Assembly: GCF_030409945.1 (NCBI RefSeq)
Contig: NZ_JAUFQV010000026.1
Coordinates: 310,001-374,000, forward strand
DNA: 64,000 nt
Direction of reading: 5' to 3'
From: Vibrio tapetis subsp. quintayensis
GTDB lineage: Bacteria > Pseudomonadota > Gammaproteobacteria > Enterobacterales > Vibrionaceae
Below, piece by piece: positions 9,291-17,625 of the stretch (within the stretch, counting starts at the first letter, position 1; each line of letters starts with the position of its first letter). Below the pieces are notes generated by a model that was not told where the DNA came from, did no database searches, and was given only the letters and a program-made list of their open reading frames with translations. The translations under genes and the position numbers were made by a program.

Positions 9291-9393
9291 TTCAACTTCT
9301 CGCTGGGTATTTAGCTGCTTTCTTCAGCAACTGAGTGGTTTTTATCACATGGGAATTCTATGTGTATAAGCAAACTAAGCAAATTTAAAAGGA

Positions 9394-10179
9394 CTAGAAA
9401 TAGTACCTCACACCAACCCATGCCTCGGTTTGCCAATCATTCGGCATTGACGCACCTTTTACATCAACATCCGTTTTGGTAATGTCATAACGCGTATTCA
9501 GCCACCAAGTTCTTGCGGTGTTCATCGGCACATTTAACGACGTTTTAAATGAGAAGTTTTGCATGTCGATATCATCGCCAGAAAGATCCTGCCACTCAGG
9601 TACAAAAGAGATATAAGCGCCAGAGTCTCCGAGATGCTTCGCAGTAATCAAACCAAGCGAGTATCCAGTTAAATCATCTTTAGATGAGGTAATACCAGGG
9701 ATCTCCATACTACCCGTCATCAGTCCTGCTCTTGGAAATACTAGGAAACCAGCGGTGTAAGCAGGATTTATCGCAACAACCCCACCAACCGATAACAAAT
9801 CGTTTTTAATGCTAGTACGCGTATTAATATAGTCTAATGAAAGACCCACTTTAGGTGTCGCTTCAGTGCCCGTTTCAAAGACGTGAAAGTACTGGATTCT
9901 AGAGTTACTATATTCAGTACCGAATTTGTCTGGATCTCGAAGTGCTGTGTTACTCTCATCGACAAAGGTCCCTTCAGCCAGTAAGGCAAACTGTTGGCCG
10001 TTTTTTAAACCACCAGACACTTGCCCCTGAAATTGGATATCTGAACTACCATTAAACATCAATGCGGCTTGAGTATAAACTTTGGTGACATCAGCAGGGT
10101 CGATAACTCGTTCTGAATCTGCATGTGCAGGAAGGGCTAGAGCTAAACTCAATGGGATTAATAGAGCAAAATTTTTCAT
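9394..10179 (-). CDS. outer-membrane beta-barrel protein, unknown substrate
   Basis: This 261-residue protein begins with a clear Sec signal peptide, MKNFALLIPLSLALALPAHA, cleaved after AHA. The mature part is a run of alternating hydrophobic/polar strands rich in aromatic girdle residues and ends in VGVRYYF, the terminal-Phe signal read by the BAM complex. It is too short for a trimeric porin and fits a small 10-12-strand barrel. No named family is recognised. It lies 66 bp downstream of the serine hydrolase gene in the same direction, so the two probably form an operon: a secreted hydrolase plus an outer-membrane protein that may move its substrate or product. The start is preceded by CGAGAGATAT. 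Confidence 0.8.
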   Translation of the reverse strand: MKNFALLIPLSLALALPAHADSERVIDPADVTKVYTQAALMFNGSSDIQFQGQVSGGLKNGQQFALLAEGTFVDESNTALRDPDKFGTEYSNSRIQYFHVFETGTEATPKVGLSLDYINTRTSIKNDLLSVGGVVAINPAYTAGFLVFPRAGLMTGSMEIPGITSSKDDLTGYSLGLITAKHLGDSGAYISFVPEWQDLSGDDIDMQNFSFKTSLNVPMNTARTWWLNTRYDITKTDVDVKGASMPNDWQTEAWVGVRYYF

Positions 10180-10245
10180 TATATCTCTCGAAAGTCGTTT
10201 GCTTCCTCCTTGAAGCCTGGAACATCCTGTTGGGTAATAAATTGA

Positions 10246-11601
10246 TTATTTGTCAGCAAGTAGTTTTGCAGCAGAGCGCATTAGTGCCGGACCTTTATTC
10301 TCACCAAAACCAGAGTGGTATGGGTTGGTTGAGAACATCACACCCACAAAGTCACGCGCAGGATCGATGTAAATAAATTGTCCTAGGTTGCCGCTTTTTG
10401 ACATCGCACCATCATTGAAAATGAAATCAAACTGGTATGCGTTGTAGTCCGCTTTTTCGTTGTAAGCGTGCAGTGAGCTGATCTCTTTGCTAGTGCCTAC
10501 GAATGCTTTTGGGTCACCGCTGTCACGAATACGATCAATCACAGCTTGTGAAACCACTGGCTCATCAGCCACCGCTTTCCAGCTAGGTGTGAATAGCGTG
10601 CCCCAACGAGCCATGTCTTCTAGAGTTGATGAAACCAAGCCAACCGCGATAGCCATGCCATCTGGCGTTAAGTTGAATTGCATTGGTTGACGTGCGTACA
10701 CTTTTGACCAAACACGATCTTCGAATACTTGAGTCCATGTTTTGTTTTCAATGTTTTCAACTAACTTAGTCAGTACCATGGTATTGATAGATGCGTAACG
10801 GAAATGGTCACCTGCTTTCTCGCCATCTAGCTTCTGAGCGCCTTTAGCGACATTCATCCAAGCTTCCATCTCACCCGTCTTAGCTCTTGGTGAGTTAAAC
10901 GATGCTGCGAAGAAACGCACCACGTCAGAGTCTGGGTTCAAGATAGACTCTAATGTCTCTTCATTGTCTAGAGCGGTCGACATGTTCAGAACTTGGTGTA
11001 CTGTGATGCCATCCCAGTTCGTTCCTTTCAGTTCAGAAACATACTCTGTGATGTCCTTTTCAGGATCGACTTTGCCTTCTTCCACTAACATCGCGATTAC
11101 AGTACCAACTGTCGTTTTTGCAGTAGATGCCCAGACATGCGTGTCTGTCGGCTTCATGCCTGGGTAAGCTTGGTAAACGATCTCTCCTTTGTGAATCAAC
11201 ATAAAGCCCTGAGTACGGAACTGCTCATCCGCCAAGTACTCGTCCATTGTCAACGGACCTTTGCTTTCAGTGTCAACTTTGAGTGCTGCTAGTCGTGGGT
11301 CGATATTTTTGACTAACGGTTTGTATTCTTCGTTTGGAGCCGCCAGTGCCGTAGGTAGAAACTCACTCATATGCATGTTGTAATAAACACTGTGGTCGCC
11401 GCCCATCTGCCAGTGGAAGTTGTTGAATAACTCACGAGCTGAATCAGTAAAACTTGGGGTGAATGCTGTACTCGCCTCTTGCACTGTTAAGGTAACCTGA
11501 GCGCCTTTAACTTTTAGTGCTTCTTCAACTGGGTTTACTGCAATAGCAAATGACGATGCGGTCGCTAATGAGACTAGAACGGCAATGTGTTTAAGTTTCA
11601 T
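10246..11601 (-). CDS. secreted serine hydrolase, beta-lactamase class C family
   Basis: The 451-residue protein has a signal peptide (MKLKHIAVLVSLATASSFAIA) and a serine beta-lactamase/transpeptidase-like domain. The SxxK motif is S159-T-A-K162 (in WASTAKTTVG), and the YxN/YxS position is Y269-A-S. Relatives include 6-aminohexanoate-dimer hydrolase, EstB-type esterases and D-aminopeptidases, so an esterase or amidase acting on a small periplasmic substrate is more likely than penicillin resistance. I chose the ATG at 11601 over the upstream ATG at 11673 because AGGAGAACAATT precedes it and the signal peptide begins there. It is divergent from an AraC-type regulator and upstream of an outer-membrane protein gene. 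Confidence 0.86.
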   Translation of the reverse strand: MKLKHIAVLVSLATASSFAIAVNPVEEALKVKGAQVTLTVQEASTAFTPSFTDSARELFNNFHWQMGGDHSVYYNMHMSEFLPTALAAPNEEYKPLVKNIDPRLAALKVDTESKGPLTMDEYLADEQFRTQGFMLIHKGEIVYQAYPGMKPTDTHVWASTAKTTVGTVIAMLVEEGKVDPEKDITEYVSELKGTNWDGITVHQVLNMSTALDNEETLESILNPDSDVVRFFAASFNSPRAKTGEMEAWMNVAKGAQKLDGEKAGDHFRYASINTMVLTKLVENIENKTWTQVFEDRVWSKVYARQPMQFNLTPDGMAIAVGLVSSTLEDMARWGTLFTPSWKAVADEPVVSQAVIDRIRDSGDPKAFVGTSKEISSLHAYNEKADYNAYQFDFIFNDGAMSKSGNLGQFIYIDPARDFVGVMFSTNPYHSGFGENKGPALMRSAAKLLADK

Positions 11602-11658
11602 AATTGTTCTCCTGTTTGGGTTGGGAGAAGTATAGAGAGAGGCGTTATACTTAATTAG

Positions 11659-11671
11659 GTCACTTGGTGAC
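11659..11671. promoter_or_regulatory. short palindrome between hydrolase and AraC regulator
   Basis: GTCAC-TTG-GTGAC sits in the 75-bp divergent intergenic region, just upstream of the regulator start. It could be an operator for the AraC protein or another factor, but at 5 bp per arm it could also be chance. Confidence 0.3.
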
Positions 11672-11676
11672 ATTTA

Positions 11677-12672
11677 ATGGTAGGCACAAAAATAATGAAA
11701 GCATCATCGAATACCACCAACATACTGCTCACTTCGACCAGTAACATTGCCCCGTATATTCAGTATTGTGACAAACATAGTCTCGATTGGCGCACCGTCG
11801 CCGTTGCGTGCGGTCTACCCATTGAGCTAACACAATCCAATCAATGGCTTCCTACACAAGATGTGATTCGCTTCATTCATGGCCTTGAGCGTAAGTTTGG
11901 CTATTCGATAGGGATTGAGGTTGGACGTAGAGCCTCTCTAGATCAATTGTCACCTGAGCTAGACCGAAAAATTGACCAGTGCACTTCACTAGAGCAAGCT
12001 GTACGCTGCTTGATTACTGAAATATCGACCTTAAGTAATCACGTCAGCATATGGACGGAAAAAAGCGATGGATTGTGGTGGCTGTGTCATCGAAGTTGCT
12101 ATCACCCATCGACCTCAGGTTTTGAACAAGCCGAATGGTTTCGTGCCCTGACCGTGATTAGCCTCTGTCGTAAGTTCATTGACAGTCGCTGGCAACCATC
12201 ACACGCCAAGTTTGTCTCTAAGCACAACAGCACACGTAAATTACCTAAGCATTTCTTTGATTCTGATATTCAGTTTGAAGAGCAATATGGTGCGTTCTCG
12301 ATTCCACTGCCTGATGATTATCGTGCCATTTCAGAACAAAATAGCACCCAAGATTGGCACCAGGCCGTCGAGACATTGATAGAGACCTATGCGACTTTAC
12401 CTTGGTTTAATATTGAATGGTTTGCCACCATGCTCGGTATGACAAAGCGAACACTGCAACGAAACCTGAAGAGTAAAGGTATTCTCTTTAAAGAGGCCAA
12501 AGAAAAGGTTCGGGAGAGTAAAGCCAAGCAGTTGCTCGATGAAACGGATCTTTCAGTGCAAGAGATCAGCTGGCAAGTGGGTTACAGTGATTTGAGTAAC
12601 TTTAATCGTGCATTTAAAAGCTGGGTAGGCACAACAGCGCCAAGTTATCGAAGCTGGGAGAAAGAAGAGTAG
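11677..12672 (+). CDS. AraC-family transcriptional regulator
   Basis: This 331-residue protein has an N-terminal arabinose-binding-like domain of the OruR/ArgR type (about residues 25-210) and a C-terminal double helix-turn-helix AraC domain (about 235-331). The latter contains FATMLGMTKRTLQRNLKSKG and the signature helix EISWQVGYSDLSNFNRAFK. It reads divergently from the serine hydrolase/outer-membrane protein pair with about 75 bp between them, the usual layout for a local activator. GGTGA lies 7-8 bases upstream of the ATG at 11677, which favours that start over the ATG at 11695. The inducer is unknown. Confidence 0.9.
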   Translation: MVGTKIMKASSNTTNILLTSTSNIAPYIQYCDKHSLDWRTVAVACGLPIELTQSNQWLPTQDVIRFIHGLERKFGYSIGIEVGRRASLDQLSPELDRKIDQCTSLEQAVRCLITEISTLSNHVSIWTEKSDGLWWLCHRSCYHPSTSGFEQAEWFRALTVISLCRKFIDSRWQPSHAKFVSKHNSTRKLPKHFFDSDIQFEEQYGAFSIPLPDDYRAISEQNSTQDWHQAVETLIETYATLPWFNIEWFATMLGMTKRTLQRNLKSKGILFKEAKEKVRESKAKQLLDETDLSVQEISWQVGYSDLSNFNRAFKSWVGTTAPSYRSWEKEE

Positions 12673-12761
12673 ATCGTTACATACTAAGTATGTAGGCGCG
12701 CTGTACCATGTAACCTCTCGGGGTAATGTTCACCAACCCCTTATTTTTTGTGTAAACGTTC

Positions 12762-12971
12762 GGACTTTAAGCGGACACACACCAAATAGTATGACCAAAC
12801 GACTGACTTTACTTCGATACCGCTCCAAATTCATAAGTCCCACCTTTTCCTACCTTGCACCATTGCTATCCTGTCAAAAAACACGGAGAAAGCTCATAGC
12901 CACCGCAAGAAAACAACTCATATCCATCGAGGCGACCCCTTACTATCATTGCGTTTCTAAGTGCGAAAGAC
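12762..12971 (+). pseudogene. decayed 5' fragment of a REP-associated transposase (first copy)
   Basis: This 210-bp stretch is a near-copy of 13318-13527, the leader and first codons of the intact transposase downstream. Differences include the start codon (ATA here, ATG at 13453 in the intact copy), a one-base change in the A-run before the ribosome-binding site, and scattered substitutions. Homology stops at 12971, where an IS3-type end begins. The fragment is therefore an older, dead copy interrupted by an insertion sequence. Confidence 0.75.
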
Positions 12972-13296
12972 TGTAGTGGCATAGTTAATTTGGCCACCTA
13001 GTTAGAGGTGATATCATCACCTCATAAGTTAACAGGTGACATTATGACGAAACGTACAAGGCGACTTTTTAGCGCTGAATTTAAACTAGAGGCAGCCCAA
13101 CTAGTCCTCGATCAAAACCACTCAGTAGCTGAAGCTGCTCAAGCCATGAATGTGGGCAAGTCCACCATGGATAAATGGGTTCGCCAACTAAAAGAAGAAC
13201 GCCAAGGTAAAGCACCTAAAGCCTCACCAATGACGCCTGAACAAATTGAAATATGAGAGCTTAAAAAGAAGCTAGCTCGTCTTGAGGAGCATAATG
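12972..13296 (+). mobile_element. IS3-family insertion sequence remnant (left end plus orfA)
   Basis: TGTAGTGGCATAGTTAATTT at 12972 has the look of an IS3-family terminal inverted repeat. It is followed by a short leader and an orfA reading frame. Resemblance to the element is lost after about 13296, before orfB, so only the left quarter remains. No right end was found in the window. The fragment lies between the two copies of the REP-associated transposase 5' end. Confidence 0.7.
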
Positions 13297-13297
13297 T
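13044..13297 (+). pseudogene. IS3-family transposase orfA, nonsense-mutated and truncated
   Basis: The frame begins [20 protein letters not shown], the helix-turn-helix OrfA of IS3-group elements. It runs to an in-frame TGA at 13254-13256, where the family normally has Arg (EIE/I-R-ELKKKL), a single CGA to TGA change. Beyond the stop the same frame continues ELKKKLARLEEHN before homology ends. The start ATG at 13044 has ACAGGTGAC just upstream. With orfB absent, no transposition activity is expected. Confidence 0.75.
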
Positions 13298-13317
13298 GAC
13301 TTTAAGGACTACTTTAA

Positions 13318-13527
13318 GGACTTTAAGCGGACACACACCAAATAGTATGACCAAACGACTGACTTTACGTCGATACCGCTCCAAATCCATCTCCCCCACC
13401 TTTTCCTACCTTGCACCATTGCTATCCTGTCAAAAAAACACGGAGAAAGCTCATGGCCACCGCAAGAAAACAACTCATATCCGTCGAGGCGACACCCTAT
13501 TATCATTGCGTTTCTAGATGCGTAAGA
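13318..13527 (+). repeat. second copy of a 210-bp direct repeat (intact transposase leader)
   Basis: This region matches 12762-12971 with roughly a dozen substitutions and one single-base indel. It covers the repeat motif GGACTTTAAGCGGACACACA, the transposase leader and its first 25 codons. Just upstream, ACTTTAAGG/C occurs three times (13299, 13311, 13320), which suggests slippage or illegitimate joining at the IS remnant boundary. Confidence 0.8.
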
Positions 13528-14412
13528 CGAAGCTTTTTATGTGGTGAAGACGCCACTACTCACAAGAGTTATGAGCATAGGAAGGAATGGATTGAGAATA
13601 AAATTCAATCCCTCACCCACTGCTATTGCATCGACGTATGCGCGTATGCTGTGATGAGCAACCACTACCACCTAGTCTTGCATATCAATCGCGACAAGGC
13701 TCTTGGCTTATCGCTTGATGAGGTGGTTGAGCGCTGGAGCTATGCACACAAATTGCCAGTACTGATTCAACGTTGGCTAAAACAACAAGCAAAAACCCAA
13801 GCTGAGCAAGATAAGGCGATAGACATCATAGAAACATGGCGAGAGAGGTTATGGTCATTGAGCTGGTTTATGAAAGAGCTCAACTACGATATCGCCTGTA
13901 AGGCCAACCAAGAAGACCAATGCACTGGGCACTTTTGGGAAAGTCGCTTTAAAAGCCAAGCATTGCTGGATGAAAAAGCCTTAGCGGCTGCCATGGCCTA
14001 TGTAGACTTAAATCCTGTTCGTGCGGGGATAGCGAAAACCCCTGAGCAATCAGACTTTACCTCAATACAAGCAAGATTAAGAGCTCTTAACGACCAGTTT
14101 GAAACCGCGCCGTGTTTGCACCCGTTTATTGGCAGCCCAACCAACAAATTGATAGACGGGATACCCTTTAGGTTAATAGATTACATCGAATTGGTAGACT
14201 GGACGGCAAGGCAATTGCGAAACGGTAAGGCATCAATTGCTTCAAATTTACCTCCAATTTTAGAAAGGCTAAGCTTTAATCAAAAGAGTTGGTTAGAAGT
14301 CTGTACTGCATTGGAGCGAAAACGTTCAACTGCCATCGGCTCACCTTGCAACCTTATGCACGCGAAAGCCGTGCTAAATAAATCAAAAATTCATTACTAC
14401 CCACTCGAATAG
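13453..14412 (+). CDS. REP-associated tyrosine transposase (Y1/IS200-like, RAYT)
   Basis: This 319-residue protein has the Y1 transposase fold. It starts MATARKQLISVEATPYYHCV, has the metal-binding His-x-His at residues 71-73 (SNHYHLVLH), and the helix AYVDLNPVRAG carrying the candidate catalytic Tyr183. RAYTs nick single-stranded DNA at REP hairpins and are thought to spread REP sequences rather than move themselves. The ATG at 13453 is preceded by CGGAGAAAGCTC, better than any upstream start. Repeats related to its 5' flank are scattered through the next 5 kb. The gene looks intact. Confidence 0.9.
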   Translation: MATARKQLISVEATPYYHCVSRCVRRSFLCGEDATTHKSYEHRKEWIENKIQSLTHCYCIDVCAYAVMSNHYHLVLHINRDKALGLSLDEVVERWSYAHKLPVLIQRWLKQQAKTQAEQDKAIDIIETWRERLWSLSWFMKELNYDIACKANQEDQCTGHFWESRFKSQALLDEKALAAAMAYVDLNPVRAGIAKTPEQSDFTSIQARLRALNDQFETAPCLHPFIGSPTNKLIDGIPFRLIDYIELVDWTARQLRNGKASIASNLPPILERLSFNQKSWLEVCTALERKRSTAIGSPCNLMHAKAVLNKSKIHYYPLE

Positions 14413-14446
14413 CACCAGCAACACACCTTTATCACTCCAAATACCA

Positions 14447-14480
14447 CGCCAGCATTAAGTTGGCTAATGGCGTTTGTTTA
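14447..14480 (+). terminator. possible terminator after the transposase
   Basis: CGCCAGC-ATTAAGTT-GGCtaaTGGCG forms an imperfect stem with a small bulge and is followed by TTTGTTTAAA. The bulge makes this a weak call. Confidence 0.3.
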
Positions 14481-14647
14481 AAATCCAGAGTAACGTCGAC
14501 ACTACCCCTAAAATAAACCACCTCATATGCCTTTTCGTTACAACAACGCCGCATTCAATGAATACGCAGCGAATTTCGTACGTCTTCCTTTAATTGCTTT
14601 GTTTTGTGTGTGTCTCTTTAATCTCTCTTTAATCTTAAAAGACGTTA

Positions 14648-15319
14648 ATGGTTAGTATTATCGCCTTAGTTGTCTACCCAGTAGCTTTTTATTCATCGAT
14701 GAGGTTGGCTGGAGTGGCAATAGGCACGGTTATATCTATCTCTACCGCTCCTTTCTTTTCTGTTTTTTTAGAGTGTCTATTTAGCAAAAAGACTAACATC
14801 ACTAAACAGTGGTTGCTTAGCTTCGTAGTAGGAGTGGCAGGGATTATGTTGTTGGTCACTTCTGAGTCTTCCTCGATCAACAATATTGATCAAGACACGA
14901 GGTTTGTTGGTATCTTACTCGGCTTTGTTTCAGGTATGACTTATGCGACTTACTCATGGGGAGTAAAAGCTATGATTGACCGAGGTGTACAGTCACAAGC
15001 TGCTATGGGCTGCACTTTTGGGTTTGGTGCTATTTTGCTTCTACCAACACTTTTTATTACGGGAGATAACCTGTTTGCGTCATCGACGAACGTAATGATT
15101 ATTGGCTACATGGCATTGATCCCGATGGGAGTAGGTTATATAGCTTATGGGTTTGGATTAAGATTTGTGACTGCAAGTAGTGCAAACTTACTCACTTTGT
15201 TTGAACCAGTTATCGCTGCTGTACTGGCCGTTGTTATTGTGGGAGAGTCTATTTCTTCGAGTGGGTGGATTGGTATTGTGTTGATACTCGTTTGTTTGTT
15301 ACTTCAGTCTAAAAACTGA
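14648..15319 (+). pseudogene. EamA/DMT-family transporter, N-terminally truncated
   Basis: The frame encodes 223 residues with about seven hydrophobic helices. Full EamA transporters have about 300 residues, ten helices and two EamA repeats. The visible part starts inside the first repeat (FYSSMRLAGVAIGTVISIST) and keeps the whole second repeat (GVKAMIDRGVQSQAAMGCTF through SSANLLTLFEPVIAAVLAVV). A TAA lies four codons upstream of the ATG in frame, so roughly the first two or three helices are missing. Either a short unusual protein is made or this is a decayed gene. It lies downstream of the transposase in a rearranged region, which favours decay. Confidence 0.7.
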
Positions 15320-15381
15320 ATGGAGTTAAGTGATTTTGCTATACCTGAAGCCATTCATAAGTTGCCCAATGAGCGATTGCA

Positions 15382-15410
15382 GGACTTGAAGGGACAGGCA
15401 CCTAAGGCCC
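15382..15410 (+). repeat. REP-like repeat copy
   Basis: GGACTTGAAGGGACAGGCAC followed by CTAAGGCCC. It matches the dispersed motif GGACTTTRAAGGGACARGCACCTAACGCC seen elsewhere between 12.7 and 18.7 kb. Confidence 0.6.
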
Positions 15411-15682
15411 TTAAAAACAGGTTCCATGTTTGCTTTATTTCGCCAAGACTAGCACATTTAATAACTAGAAATATCCAGATACTAATGATTATTGGTGTAA
15501 TTCAGTGGTGAAGTGAAGGTGGGCACTTACTTAGACGTTTTCAATACAGAACCTTATCTAGATAGGTACAAACTGAACTGGCTTTCTAAATCGTGTATGT
15601 CCCAAAATGTGTTAGCAATGCTGTGTATGGGTATATGCCTGAATTCGATTGTTCCGTGTTCGGTACGACGATAGTGGAGCCT

Positions 15683-15711
15683 GGACTTTGAAGGGACAAG
15701 CACCTAACGCC
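15683..15711 (+). repeat. REP-like repeat copy
   Basis: GGACTTTGAAGGGACAAGCA followed by CCTAACGCC. It is the copy closest to the consensus of the dispersed motif. Confidence 0.6.
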
Positions 15712-15749
15712 ACAACAAAGTACCCGCGTTACCTTATACCACCCGCTGT

Positions 15750-16322
15750 TTATTTCCTCGGAACAATTAATTCAAAAACTTTCCTGACATTTTCGATGTG
15801 TTTGAATCTAGGAATGCCATCTCCAGCCGCTATGAAGAAGAAAATTATGGGCATTGGAGTAAAGTGAGCAGATCGGATTTTCTCTCTGGAAGCAAAGGTG
15901 ATACTTCCGGATTTGTCACTATATTCTTTAATGGTAGCAACGTTCTCCAACTCGGAAAGAGACAAGCTGTAAACCGTTTTGCTAAATCTCCTGCTCACAA
16001 TTATCACACGTTTATTTGTCACGCCGTAATAAGAGTGGGAACGATAGATCTTGTCGCTGTGAAAACGCCAGAATAGAAAGAAGGCGGTAAGCAACATAAA
16101 ACAAGTTAAAGCGGCTATCGCTGGAAAGACAGATACTTCAGGTCGCTCAAATAAAGAACTGTATAATGTTGCCATCACAGATATAGCTATTGCTAGAAAA
16201 AGAACACCTATCGCTATGGATATATAGTCTAAGCCTTGGACCACAACGCCTTGTTTTGGCCTACCTGACCAGATAAGTTTCTCTTCAGAACCGAGCTCTT
16301 TTTGAATGTATTCAAGTGTCAT
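15750..16322 (-). CDS. PH-domain (bPH2-like) membrane protein
   Basis: This 190-residue protein starts MTLEYIQKELGSEEKLIWSG, the GE-x-x-x-W-x-G-x-P opening of bacterial PH-domain proteins. Two transmembrane segments follow (about residues 33-55 and 68-88), then a PH-like beta domain with YYGVTNKRVIIVSRRFSKTV and the SLSELENVATIKEY strand. This is the layout of YdbS/YdbT-like proteins. Function is unknown beyond membrane association. It reads opposite to its neighbours and is flanked by two long stretches with no other genes, within the repeat-rich region. Confidence 0.8.
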   Translation of the reverse strand: MTLEYIQKELGSEEKLIWSGRPKQGVVVQGLDYISIAIGVLFLAIAISVMATLYSSLFERPEVSVFPAIAALTCFMLLTAFFLFWRFHSDKIYRSHSYYGVTNKRVIIVSRRFSKTVYSLSLSELENVATIKEYSDKSGSITFASREKIRSAHFTPMPIIFFFIAAGDGIPRFKHIENVRKVFELIVPRK

Positions 16323-16865
16323 TGATTCTATTGTTGATATGAATAACGAAAGCTGAGTCTAACATGCTTGTTGTTCGAATAGTCACCTTACTTATGATGA
16401 TGTTGTCATGAGACAAATCGCCCAAATTTTGGGACCTGATCTACCTGTTTCGTCTTGAACCAAGTATCCAAGACGTGCGCCAAGCCATCTTTGCATAATC
16501 CTTGCTATCGTATTACATCAATATCATTCTCGACATGACTGTTGAGATAGCGAACCAACGCCTCCTAAATAACAAATCAGATGACTAATTCGTTGTGGAT
16601 TAGAGCGATAAATTTCTCGAAAAACAGAACTGTGTTGTTAACTGGGAGCGTGTTTTCTGACTTCTACTGTATAAATTTATTAACACTTCTTGAAGAGGTA
16701 ACCTCTTATTGATTGTCGACATTCCGTTTGTTTAACGTCATCTTATATGGCTTCAACGCCTTCAATTGAATCGCCTCACCTATTGTTTTGAGTCATTTTA
16801 CTGTTGGGCGTGCTCACGGCGCATGAAGTGCTGTTGAATGTCATTACGATAAGGATATTGGAATC
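16323..16865. other. intergenic region with no recognised gene
   Basis: This 543-bp stretch has stops in all frames and no frame of useful length. It presumably holds the promoters of the flanking divergent genes (PH-domain protein leftward, YitT protein rightward). No clear hairpin or repeat copy was seen. Confidence 0.5.
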
Positions 16866-17474
16866 ATGGATAAAGATCATAGTCTTCGAGAAAACCTGCT
16901 GGCTTTAATTCTTGGTAGTGCGCTTGTGTCATTGGGCGTGATATTTTTTAACCAAGTTGGGCTCTTAACTGGGGGAACCGCAGGGCTGTCTATCTTCATC
17001 ACAAAAGTGTCTGATTTCTCATTCGGTCAGGTATTCTTTGTGTTAAACCTTCCTTTCTATATCTTGTCGGTCACTCGTATGGGGTGGCGCTTTTCTATTA
17101 ACACGTTTATCGCGGTAAGTATTGTCTCATTCGCGGTTGATCACCTTTACCATGTCATTCAGATCGCTCATATCGAGCCGTTGTACGCGGCGCTGGTTGG
17201 TGGTGGGTTGATTGGTATGGGAATGCTGGTGATCTTTAGGCACAAAATGAGCCTCGGTGGCTTTAATATCTTAGCTCTGTTTTTACAAGAGCGTTTTGGT
17301 ATTCGTGCTGGCAAAGTGCAAATGGGATTGGATTGCTCAATAGTGGTTATGTCGCTGTTTATCGTCAATATTGAGTTGATTGCGCTCTCTGTACTTGGCG
17401 CGATAGTCACGAATCTCATATTAGCAATGAACCACAAACCAGGGCGTTACCAGGCCGTTATTGCAAACAACTAA
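16866..17474 (+). CDS. YitT family membrane protein
   Basis: This 202-residue protein has about five or six transmembrane helices and the YitT/DUF161 pattern: ALILGSALVSLGVIFFNQVG, then LLTGGTAGLSIFI in the first loop, and LIGMGMLVIFRHKMSLGGFN, where a second Gly-rich loop precedes LFLQERFGI. Bacillus YitT-family members are longer with a C-terminal DUF2179 domain; this short form without it is common in proteobacteria. The ATG at 16866 follows AAGGATATTGGAATC. Substrate is unknown. Confidence 0.87.
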   Translation: MDKDHSLRENLLALILGSALVSLGVIFFNQVGLLTGGTAGLSIFITKVSDFSFGQVFFVLNLPFYILSVTRMGWRFSINTFIAVSIVSFAVDHLYHVIQIAHIEPLYAALVGGGLIGMGMLVIFRHKMSLGGFNILALFLQERFGIRAGKVQMGLDCSIVVMSLFIVNIELIALSVLGAIVTNLILAMNHKPGRYQAVIANN

Positions 17475-17508
17475 ATGAGACAACAGCTAAACGAGTCTGA
17501 ATATTGAC

Positions 17509-17530
17509 GACTTAAAGGGACAGGAACCAA
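17509..17530 (+). repeat. REP-like repeat copy (degenerate)
   Basis: GACTTAAAGGGACAGGAACC is a shortened, diverged copy of the dispersed motif, lying between the YitT and S66 peptidase genes. Confidence 0.5.
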
Positions 17531-17625
17531 AAGTCACAATTGGTAGTTTTGGTATGGCGTTCAGTGCTGGCACACCTTAATGCAGGTGTTGGCTTGCTTA
17601 CTCAAATTATGGAGGATTAAATTAA

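Larger units (their letters stand above)
15320..15749. other. non-coding stretch with two REP-like repeats
   Basis: No convincing gene is present. The stretch holds two copies of the dispersed repeat (15382-15410 and 15683-15711). A 63-codon frame at 15320-15511 runs straight through the first copy and has no recognisable content. Confidence 0.5.

Noticed and set aside
12972..13296. Complete IS3 element with target-site duplication
   Set aside because: Only the left end and orfA are visible; no orfB, no right inverted repeat and no duplication could be found.
15320..15511. 63-codon frame after the transporter fragment
   Set aside because: It runs through a dispersed repeat copy and has no ribosome-binding site or recognisable content.
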